Shown here in pieces: positions 8,901 to 14,899 of a stretch of 35,946 nucleotides of DNA. The stretch comes from a virus: the IMG/VR virus record IMGVR_UViG_3300005663_003086, positions 1 through 35,946 of that record; one strand, given 5' to 3'. Position numbers and translations under genes: made by a program. The notes beneath the pieces were generated by a model, which saw nothing but the letters and a program-made list of their open reading frames with translations, did not search any database and was not told the DNA's origin. Every line of letters begins with the position of its first letter. Positions within the stretch are counted from its first letter, which is position 1.

Positions 8901-11089
8901 TCGGTTGCCCGCTGATAGTCCTGCTGCCGCTGCGCGGTAGCATCAATGGTCACCTGTTCGTCCTGCATCTCGATGATCAGCGCGCGGATGGCATCGCCCT
9001 GCAGGGCAATCTGCTCAGCCGACAAACCCCGGATCCGGTTTGCATACTCCTGCTCAACCGCTGACAGGCGCATCACCCGCAGCTCTTCCTCCATCTGATC
9101 AACCAGCAGCGCGCCAGGGTTTAACGCCTCATACTGCTCCTGGGCAAGCGCGGCCACCGCGATGTGATAGTTCTCCAGGGAAAGCAGGTCCTGATCACGC
9201 GCCTGGCTCAGCAGCAGCAATTGAGTTTCATACTCGACAACTGCGTTCTGCATGGGCGCGTACTGGTCGATCAGTTTGTTCATCTCCTGCAGGGTTTTCT
9301 CGCGCGCCTTGGCCGCATCTTCCTCGGCTTTGGTCACACCGGTCAGCTCGCGCACTTCCTCGCGGTAGGCTTCGTTCAACGCGGTGATCGCACGCTCTTT
9401 GCGGCTGGCCTCTTCAGTGCTGGAGGCTTCGATGGCGCTCAGCGCAGCCAGGTTGGATGTGTACTCGGCGGTCAGTGCCTCCAGCGGCAGGTACTTGTCC
9501 AGGAGGTCCTGTTGGATTTTGGACAGAGCCGTGGCCGCAGCCGTTTCTGCATCCAAATCATTGGCAATCGCTCCGGGCCGAGCCTGTGCCAATGCATTAA
9601 GATTCCGTGCGCCGGCGTCCAGCTGCTGATTTAGAGAATCCATCTCGTCGGTGTATTGCTGCAGAGCTTGGTAGTCAGCATCTGATGGTGACATGCCCCA
9701 GGCCATTAAAGGATTCGACTTCGCTTCGGGCTCAACTAAACCTTCTTTGAGTTTTGACAGTTCAGCCATTTCAGCCTGGGCTGCTGAGATTTGTTGATCA
9801 ATTTGCGCTACGGTTAGCGCCTCATACGAAGCGGCAAGATCGTCGATTTCGCCTCTCAATGCTGCAGCGTCAGCGGCAGCGGTCTGCCCATTTCTGCTAA
9901 ATGCATACAGCGCTGTTGCCGCTAGAACAACCACACCCAAAGGTCCGCCCAGAAACGCCATCGCGCCTCGCAGGCCAATCATTGCCAGGGTAGTTGCCCG
10001 CGCCAACGTCATTGTCGCGAGGAACCGCAGTTCCAGCATTGTCAGAGCGCCGCTGGCTGTGTAGCTGGCCGCAGTTGTTGCGTACAGCCATGCGGCCAGC
10101 TTCACGCCTGCCAACGCCGTCAACATGAAAACCAAGTCACCGGTCAGCTCAATGAGCGATGGAATCAGCGGTGTGATCGTTTTAAGGGTTGCCTCATAGA
10201 GGCGCATCGAATTACCGATAGCGGAATCAATTGGCACTTCCAGGGCTGCCACGAGATTGGTGTGGGCAGTGGCAATCCGATTTGAAATCGATGAGATGTT
10301 TTCGTAAGTGCGGGCAGCAGCCCCCTCGTATTCTTCCAGTGCACCGATCAAAGTGTTCTTGAAAAAAGCAGAGGTGACCTTCCCATCGAGAACCATATTT
10401 CGGAAGCCACCACCGACCAGCCCGGCCGCAGCATCCATGTGATTCAGCAGCCCAGGCATAGGCTCCATGACCTGCATTAATTCTGCGGCGTGCACGATCG
10501 GCTGGCTGATCGCCTGGGACAAGCCGTAATACACTAAGCCCAGTTGCTCGTTATTGACCTTGAGAGCAGCGCTGGCGTCAGAAAGACCTTCAAGCAGCTG
10601 GCGGCTCTCTGACATCGTGACCAGGTTAGCGCCTTCCAGGGCCATCAGCCGCGCGTAGCTCTCTGACAATGTGTTCAGGTTGCGGCTATAGTCCTCCGCC
10701 ACATCAATCAGATATTCCTGCGTTTCTGCATATGCACTTGACGATCCGGACATGCCCTGGATCATGGTGCGCACATCCTGGAAGGCGGCTAACTCTTGCT
10801 TTAAAAAACCACCGATCTTCAAAACGCCGTAGCCAGCCAGAACTGACTTCAGGCTTATGAACTGTTCCCTAAGAGATTTGGTTTCGGTGTTGAGCTTCCG
10901 GGTGCTATCTGCAGCACCCTTGGCTTCGTTGGAATGTTTCTTGATGCCGTCGGCACCCTTGGCGCCGGCAGCACCGGATTGTTGCAGCTCATCATTGAGC
11001 TTGGCGATATCAGCAGCCGCAATCTTGACTTCACCGGTGAGGCCGGATCGATCTGCTTTTAGCTTTATGGTGGCTGTGTATTCGCTCAT
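5897..11089 (-). CDS. Tail tape measure protein
   Basis: At 1730 residues, by far the longest protein here. It sets tail length and is stored inside the tail tube. Residues 1-90 are helical with coiled-coil character. Residues about 80-290 match the general tape-measure N-terminal domain (repeated Leu/Ala helices, 'LMALEGANLVTMSESRQLLEGLSDASAAL'-type text in several short blocks). Hydrophobic segments lie at about 300-400, rich in Ala, Leu and Gly, as expected for the part that helps DNA cross the membrane. Long Gln/Glu/Ala helices follow, then a Gly/Ala-rich block (about 780-880). The C-terminus has the common 'FAVGTDRV..D..AAIHKEEIIFDRP' type ending. The start overlaps the chaperone stop codon. 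Its length predicts a long flexible tail (roughly 0.15 nm per residue is the usual rule). Confidence 0.93.
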   Translation of the reverse strand: MSEYTATIKLKADRSGLTGEVKIAAADIAKLNDELQQSGAAGAKGADGIKKHSNEAKGAADSTRKLNTETKSLREQFISLKSVLAGYGVLKIGGFLKQELAAFQDVRTMIQGMSGSSSAYAETQEYLIDVAEDYSRNLNTLSESYARLMALEGANLVTMSESRQLLEGLSDASAALKVNNEQLGLVYYGLSQAISQPIVHAAELMQVMEPMPGLLNHMDAAAGLVGGGFRNMVLDGKVTSAFFKNTLIGALEEYEGAAARTYENISSISNRIATAHTNLVAALEVPIDSAIGNSMRLYEATLKTITPLIPSLIELTGDLVFMLTALAGVKLAAWLYATTAASYTASGALTMLELRFLATMTLARATTLAMIGLRGAMAFLGGPLGVVVLAATALYAFSRNGQTAAADAAALRGEIDDLAASYEALTVAQIDQQISAAQAEMAELSKLKEGLVEPEAKSNPLMAWGMSPSDADYQALQQYTDEMDSLNQQLDAGARNLNALAQARPGAIANDLDAETAAATALSKIQQDLLDKYLPLEALTAEYTSNLAALSAIEASSTEEASRKERAITALNEAYREEVRELTGVTKAEEDAAKAREKTLQEMNKLIDQYAPMQNAVVEYETQLLLLSQARDQDLLSLENYHIAVAALAQEQYEALNPGALLVDQMEEELRVMRLSAVEQEYANRIRGLSAEQIALQGDAIRALIIEMQDEQVTIDATAQRQQDYQRATENMLEDLQRSWTDYFDQILEKGKFNLETLGESIVAIMRRTMASVASMDMANSLRSVFTPAAPGAAPGDPASGGSVNYGQLAALVGGGVSSVLNASLVQNSAAVYEGGQLISEGAKSFNFGLKNLSANLFAGIAGSAIGTAVGEAVFGKQAQSNYGAMAGAVLGSVIPGVGTFLGAMAGGALDAMFGGDGYKRMSVGFDTNRDSVRGSYYTGTETFASGLQVNKINRRGDQEATDAITAKAAEIDAFITQLTRAAGGSIDMSRATLSGTSADYGYSQGSFFGMRAGEDADSEEALDALFGSFSKQLINHIEGLSDGVTQALRAATGSADEILAQFQEVLALDSLVQSGQLDILGDVTFEFAQQLAEAAGGIENLAATTGAFSQSIADQSDVLTNVTTRLRSAVTEQFDALNLSLDDFTSVAQFREYFDSVKQSLDAVNVLELVQAGNALALLIEQEKELADVRAQAMAEQIEAASDLVDEYRFLRTQAARVAGDIHNDIFKLTGNGAVDLRSRLRTGPLDEQLESVDALRQEILANYNEQLKLEQQLHEEKMNHYQQQLDTAKRIDDYINQLMTGDLSPLSVADRLTLAQQQFDDVYQRAISGDLGAAQEATGYFDAFARLNQTALASSESGVAAFNANLAKLQEISALLGQAQSPGEFAAGEFAATYVAELRELQAEMIRIEQLMGEQIVGELVNLKVLFANLPAEIALELQGLIGDGMLAILQQGANFGLLSQDIVNALGLMPKLSDLSDGGIAAAIEAVTALSEHPNMLGDNIQSLADAMGAMIQAMLAQGTAVQLIADQIAKNPVATNAANQYLGQNGLGSVSDYQSVVNTSLSNAEIAATVAALNGSAATEAEAVGAIYNAAIANGVGSGQLAQASGYSQAEILALAAKYGYASFAVGTDRVDSDQFAAIHKEEIIFDRPRASKLRDAIVDRVTGAGSSADVQRFVKAVEAQTALLAELVDQNRDVSSEQRQAFAGAAREISESVDRLTREMEERAA

Positions 11090-11520
11090 TTTCCATCACG
11101 CTGATTAAGGGTGTGCACGGTGTGGTGGGCCAGAATCTTGAACCGCTGCCAGGTCTGCGGAGTCACTTCAATGCCGCTTCGATCGATGTCAACGTCCACG
11201 GCAGCAAAATTAAACCCGAACACATGTCCGTTTTCAGAGATCGTGAACTGGCCATACACGCTCAGGTAAAGCTGAATGGCATCCCAGTTCTCGGGCATCA
11301 CTTCGAAGGGTTCGGGCTCAACCTCCTGGTCCAGCAGCTGCTCCAGTTCATCCTCGCTGGCCCCCATCTCCCGCATTTCCTCCAGGTCGGCCTCGCTAAA
11401 GCGCGGGACCGGATCCTGGTGGTAATAATCAACGGCGGCCGCGAGCTCCTCGCTTACGAAAGTTGCCGCTTTTGAGTGTCTCCATGTACTCAACAGCGCA
11501 GGCCGACACGCAGCTGGCAT
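11086..11520 (-). CDS. Tail assembly chaperone, downstream frame (frameshift extension)
   Basis: An open frame of up to 144 codons overlapping the end of the preceding chaperone frame by 92 bases. Its first ATG (11520) has no ribosome site, and the sequence before about residue 28 just reads another frame of the upstream gene, so it is most likely made only as a C-terminal extension after ribosomal frameshifting. Moving from the upstream frame to this one needs a +1 (or -2) shift. The likely sites are a run of four A residues (minus-strand 11473-11470) or TTTC (11461-11458). From the A-run the fusion would be about 228 residues. The extension is acidic and helical and ends at the tape-measure start codon. 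Its presence just before the tape measure is the classic gpG/gpGT arrangement. Confidence 0.75.
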   Translation of the reverse strand: MPAACRPALLSTWRHSKAATFVSEELAAAVDYYHQDPVPRFSEADLEEMREMGASEDELEQLLDQEVEPEPFEVMPENWDAIQLYLSVYGQFTISENGHVFGFNFAAVDVDIDRSGIEVTPQTWQRFKILAHHTVHTLNQRDGK

Positions 11521-11773
11521 CGTTCAGCACCAGGTCAATAGCATCCTGGCCTCTGACTACTTCACCTTCTGAGCCCTCAACCGGGATATCACCGACGGCT
11601 TGAATGACGCGCTTACACAGCCCGGCATCATTTTCGTTTTCCACCAGGTCGGAGAATTCATCCTGGCTCAGCTGGACAAAGGTGACATCCAGATCGCCCA
11701 GGGATTCATCGCCCAGGAACACGGATACTTTTTTCTTGAAGGTGTTGGTTGATCGCTTTTTGAACGTGGCCAT
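11429..11773 (-). CDS. Tail assembly chaperone (short form)
   Basis: A 114-residue protein starting at the ATG at 11773, with GGAGAGA six bases upstream; six codons of upstream in-frame sequence are ignored. It is the short form of the tail assembly chaperone that coats the tape measure while the tube polymerises. N-terminal residues are basic (Lys/Arg-rich); the middle is acidic and hydrophobic, typical of gpG-like proteins. The C-terminus (GNFRKRGARGRR) is basic and read only when no frameshift occurs. It follows the tail tube gene after a 115-base gap containing a stable hairpin, and overlaps the downstream extension frame. Family assignment is by size, position between tail tube and tape measure, and the overlapping second frame. 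Confidence 0.78.
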   Translation of the reverse strand: MATFKKRSTNTFKKKVSVFLGDESLGDLDVTFVQLSQDEFSDLVENENDAGLCKRVIQAVGDIPVEGSEGEVVRGQDAIDLVLNDASCVSACAVEYMETLKSGNFRKRGARGRR

Positions 11774-11825
11774 GATGGCTCTCTCCTGCATTAAGTTTAT
11801 GGTTGGTCTTTCATCTTCGGCTCGG

Positions 11826-11860
11826 CCCGGCCAGCGGTACTGCTTAATCCACTGGCCGGG
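11826..11860 (-). terminator. Hairpin after the tail tube gene (possible attenuator)
   Basis: Nine-base perfect arms (CCCGGCCAG at 11826-11834 and CTGGCCGGG at 11852-11860) flank a 17-base loop in the gap after the tail tube stop codon. The stem is very GC-rich and would be stable in RNA of either strand. No T-run follows on the minus strand, so it is not a full intrinsic terminator. It more likely lowers read-through or protects the 3' end of the highly expressed tube message. Confidence 0.5.
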
Positions 11861-11888
11861 GCTGGCTCTCTTCTCACGGGGTTGTGCA

Positions 11889-12836
11889 TTAGCTGACGAT
11901 AATGAGTTCTTCGTCGTTACCGGCCGTGTCAGCGCCGGCCAGCATGTTCAGGTTGGCTTTGATGCCCACTTTGCCGCCCAGCACTGTCGTGTAGTCAGGC
12001 TGGATCAGCTGAGTGTTGGGGTTCTCAAAGCGCACGTGGTTGCCGTCACCGGCGTCGGTACCGGCATGCTCCAGAATCAGCGCACCCTGGGTACCATTCT
12101 TGGCAGTGGTGAACCAATCTTTGGTGCCGATCGCCGGCGCCAGGAAGGTGATGTCACCACCAGGCTCGCGGTCATTTACATCGATGCCTTCGTAGCCTGG
12201 GACGTCGATATACTCAACCGCGTTGTTGTTGCCATACATGTGGCTGATTAAAGCCAGTGAGACGCCATGCAGCGAGGCAGTGGTGTATTCATTGCCGACC
12301 GGCACCGGACGCTGGTAGCCGGTGAAATCAGGATTGATGACTGTCTTGGCCACCGGTGCATTCCACAGACCCTTGAGCTTGTACTGGAAGTACGGACGCT
12401 TTTTGGCGTCGAAGTGCCGGGTGACGTCACCGCGTACACCGGTCATCGGGTGACGGGTACCGCCCACGTTGATAAACAGCGTCGCGCTGTCACCGTCTGC
12501 GCTGATCAGGCTGTAACGCACATCGACCAGCTCATCGATAGTCACTGCATAGCCACAGATTTTGTGGAAGAAACCCCACTCGGGCTCGGTACCGGCCGTG
12601 CCAGCACCGCAGATGGACATCTTGAATTCCAATGACACATTGGTGCCCACGTGGAATATCTCAGAGCTGCCCCATGCGTTCTGTGCTGTCTCATCGCGCT
12701 CGGTCTCACCGTCCAGCGCTTTGAGCACGACATCGAACGTCTTGAACACATCGGCTGCCAAGGTCGGCGCTGCTAACACGCCATAGGTCTCTTCCTTTTT
12801 GCCGTAGATTGTCATTTCCGCTGAACGTTGAAACAT
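11889..12836 (-). CDS. Major tail (tube) protein
   Basis: A 315-residue structural protein, beta-rich and Gly/Thr/Asp-rich, without membrane segment or enzyme motif. The start ATG at 12836 has AGAGGGT eight bases upstream. N-terminal residues 1-30 resemble siphoviral tube subunits that begin by describing a 'YG...YG.....A' type strand pair; the centre (about 110-160) has strands with 'LFINVGGTRHPMTGVRGDV'-like text and the C-terminus has 'GGKVGIKANLN', suggesting the tube-forming beta-barrel. It stands between the tail terminator group and the chaperone pair, the conserved location of the tube gene. The strong hairpin just downstream fits a highly expressed message. No sheath gene lies next to it, which argues for a non-contractile tail. 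Confidence 0.78.
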   Translation of the reverse strand: MFQRSAEMTIYGKKEETYGVLAAPTLAADVFKTFDVVLKALDGETERDETAQNAWGSSEIFHVGTNVSLEFKMSICGAGTAGTEPEWGFFHKICGYAVTIDELVDVRYSLISADGDSATLFINVGGTRHPMTGVRGDVTRHFDAKKRPYFQYKLKGLWNAPVAKTVINPDFTGYQRPVPVGNEYTTASLHGVSLALISHMYGNNNAVEYIDVPGYEGIDVNDREPGGDITFLAPAIGTKDWFTTAKNGTQGALILEHAGTDAGDGNHVRFENPNTQLIQPDYTTVLGGKVGIKANLNMLAGADTAGNDEELIIVS

Positions 12837-12842
12837 GATTGC

Positions 12843-13247
12843 TTACCCTCTTTGGTTGAAGAGCTGCCACGCCTGATCGCGATCAGCTTCAGTGATTTGG
12901 AATCCCAGGACGGCTTCAATAGCTGCCACCTTGGGTCCTTTGTTCTTGGTCATAATCTCGTCGTCTGCCAGATCCAGAGACGCGATCGCATCGACGATGT
13001 CACCGGCCCGTGCGCGCTCAGCCAGTTCAGCAGCCGAAACTGGTGCATCGACCGAATCGTTCAGTGCTTGGTTCTCAGCTTGCTTCGGTGCGAACGGCTC
13101 CGGGTTGTATGTCGCACTGCCTACTGCGTGCGCCAGGCCATCCTGGCTGACGTAGTGCACCCCGGCAGTCACCGGGCGCTCCATGCCCTTGCCTTTAAGC
13201 TCCAGGCTGTGCACGCGCACCTTGTTCTGTTTGGTCGGTTTGCTCAT
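12843..13247 (-). CDS. Uncharacterised tail-operon protein
   Basis: A 134-residue protein between the tail terminator and the tube gene. The second ATG of an ATGACCATG pair is chosen as start because GAGGA lies seven bases upstream of it. The N-terminal 50 residues are basic and beta-like ('VHYVSQDGLAHAVG'); the middle (about 55-75) is Pro/Ala/Glu-rich and flexible; the C-terminal 65 residues are helical and acidic and resemble a short helix-extension-helix fold ('EIMTKNKGPKVAAIEAVLGF'). No function is recognised. The position suggests a minor tail protein or a tube assembly factor. It ends seven bases before the tube start, so it is part of the same transcript. Confidence 0.6.
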   Translation of the reverse strand: MSKPTKQNKVRVHSLELKGKGMERPVTAGVHYVSQDGLAHAVGSATYNPEPFAPKQAENQALNDSVDAPVSAAELAERARAGDIVDAIASLDLADDEIMTKNKGPKVAAIEAVLGFQITEADRDQAWQLFNQRG

Positions 13248-13271
13248 GGTCATGTCCTCACGTAAAAATCG

Positions 13272-13736
13272 TTATGCTGATTCAGAGTGCTCGCTGATCA
13301 GCCTCAGCTTGGCGTAGTGCACCAGGAACCCTGCAAACATCGCTGGTTGACTGGTCAACAGTCGCAGGCCGGCCTGTTCATCGGTGACGATCGTGTCAAC
13401 GGTCCCGCCCAGGGTCTGATCCGCATCAAACGCCGCATCCATGGCGTCGAGCAGGGCATCAAATCCAACCTCGCTGTCTTCGTCTTCCTGGAAGGCGCGG
13501 AAGTAGTGCAGCTCCCAGGTGGAAAACACCACAAACGTGTGGCCAGCATCGGGCGACTCTTTGCGCCGGCCAACCCGGCGAACAAACCCACCGGCAATCA
13601 TGGCGCCAGTGACATAAAATTCTTTCAACTTGCTCGTTGTCTTGCTGTACTTCTCGCGGTCGTGAAACAGGCCGGCCCCGGCAACGCTGTTGACGACAGA
13701 GGCGATCGCGGTGCGAATCTGGGCGCTGTTACTCAC
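13272..13736 (-). CDS. Tail terminator / tail completion protein
   Basis: A 154-residue protein starting with GTG at 13736 and overlapping the end of the preceding HK97 gp10-like gene by eight bases. The order of features fits tail terminators: an N-terminal helix ('IRTAIASVVNSVAG'), a basic central stretch, strands with 'HTFVVFSTWELHYFRAF', then an acidic 'LLDAMDAAFDADQTLGGTV' segment seen in gpU/terminator-like proteins that cap the growing tail tube. No catalytic residues are seen. Its place directly between the gp10-like joining protein and the tube region supports the call. The alternative is another head-tail connector component. Confidence 0.6.
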   Translation of the reverse strand: MSNSAQIRTAIASVVNSVAGAGLFHDREKYSKTTSKLKEFYVTGAMIAGGFVRRVGRRKESPDAGHTFVVFSTWELHYFRAFQEDEDSEVGFDALLDAMDAAFDADQTLGGTVDTIVTDEQAGLRLLTSQPAMFAGFLVHYAKLRLISEHSESA

Positions 13737-14238
13737 CTTGTGTCATCTCCTGGATGATCTGCGGGATCGCGGCCCTGAGCATCTCTTCCACCTGCGCCTC
13801 GTTTGCCGCCAGGGCATCACGAAACATGAACTTGCCCTCGGTGCCATCGCGGGCGATGGTGCGGCTGATGGCAAAGGCGACACTGCGCGCTTCCTGCCCC
13901 TCCAGCCCCAGCTTGTATTCAACCCATTCCTGGAGCGGGCGGATCGGAACAAAGTGCGGTTTGGTACCCATCTCGATTGGTACCGTGTGCGCCGCGCTGC
14001 CGACCACCAAGCCGATCACCTCACCACTGATACCGGAGGCAACCGGTGGTACCGCAGCTATCCCACCGCGCAGACCCGATGAGCCGCCCCGGCCCTCCGG
14101 TGCCCGCTCGATCGTTTCGCGCTCCAGGAGCATCACTGCCTCGGTCATCTGACGGGTCAGGTGCCGCTGCGTAATCTCCGGTTCGCTCGCCCACAGCTGT
14201 GCAAGCTGTGGCAGATTGGTTTCGAGTAAGATCCTCAT
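13729..14238 (-). CDS. HK97 gp10-like head-tail joining protein
   Basis: A 169-residue protein of the HK97 gp10-like tail completion group. Residues about 25-50 form a long amphipathic helix ('MTEAVMLLERETIERAPEGRGG'), followed by 'GLVVGSAAHTVPIEMGTKPHF', the typical pattern of this family (small-residue strand, then 'VE/IE.GT'). The C-terminal half is helical with 'FRDALAANEAQVEEMLRAAI'. It joins the filled head to the tail. Its ATG overlaps the stop codon of the upstream gene (ATGA), and it precedes the tail terminator, as usual for siphoviruses. Confidence 0.72.
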   Translation of the reverse strand: MRILLETNLPQLAQLWASEPEITQRHLTRQMTEAVMLLERETIERAPEGRGGSSGLRGGIAAVPPVASGISGEVIGLVVGSAAHTVPIEMGTKPHFVPIRPLQEWVEYKLGLEGQEARSVAFAISRTIARDGTEGKFMFRDALAANEAQVEEMLRAAIPQIIQEMTQGE

Positions 14239-14885
14239 CGGTTTCGCATCCCAGTTCGACTGGGTGATGGGATCCTTGCAACTGCGCTGGCAGCATTAGT
14301 GCTGGTTGGCTTGCCAAACTTGCTCTCGTAGCGAGCACGATAATCACGAGCACGAGCAGCAAAAGTGCGACCTTTATCGTTGTGCTGTACCGAGTCGGCC
14401 TGAACACTGACGTCCGAATCGTGGCCATACAGCGCCGCCACCTGGTCACAAAGGATTGCTGCGCCCAGGCAAGCCAGCGCCTCACAATCATCTTCATCGA
14501 AAGTGAGTGGGGCGGTATGGCTTGCTGTGTAGCAAACACGCACAAGCTCACCGACACCAACAACACCAGCAAGCAGACGAAGCTCAACATCAGAGTCAGG
14601 AAGGTCGTAGACATAAAAATAATCCTCAGTTACATAGCTTGGCGGGTTGCGACCGATCGGCGCTTCAATGGTAAGAATCGAGCTGCGCTTGTTGGTCCAC
14701 TGGTCAGGCGTTTGCAGAACCATCGCCTCGCCAACTTCCACATCCTGTGTCAGCTGGCGGGGGCGGTCCGCGTTGTAGCGATTGATGACCAGCGCCAGTG
14801 CCGTCGAGACATCTCCGGGAGAGAGTCGGCTGTCGTCGTCGCGCACCAGGCTGGTCATCAAACTCTTAAAGGCTTCCGTTTCCAT
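14235..14885 (-). CDS. Head completion / connector protein
   Basis: A 216-residue protein just downstream of the capsid gene. The N-terminal half is acidic with 'METEAFKSLMTSLVRDDDSRLSPGDVSTAL' type helix text. The centre is beta-rich ('YFYVYDLPDSDVELRLLAGVVGVGELVRVCY'). Residues about 128-190 are helical and Ala-rich, with a Cys pair around 'EALACLGAAILCDQ' and 'ARARDYRARYESKFG', like adaptor proteins that bind under the portal. No enzyme motif. The spacing (15 bases after the capsid stop, four-base overlap with the next gene) places it in the neck module. The exact equivalence to known connectors (gp6- or gp15-like) is not resolved. Confidence 0.6.
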   Translation of the reverse strand: METEAFKSLMTSLVRDDDSRLSPGDVSTALALVINRYNADRPRQLTQDVEVGEAMVLQTPDQWTNKRSSILTIEAPIGRNPPSYVTEDYFYVYDLPDSDVELRLLAGVVGVGELVRVCYTASHTAPLTFDEDDCEALACLGAAILCDQVAALYGHDSDVSVQADSVQHNDKGRTFAARARDYRARYESKFGKPTSTNAASAVARIPSPSRTGMRNR

Positions 14886-14899
14886 CAGGTAGCTCGCGT

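Noticed and set aside
11113-11475. Rightward frame opposite the tail chaperone extension
   Set aside because: Shadow of the leftward chaperone frames; no ribosome site and no neighbouring rightward gene.
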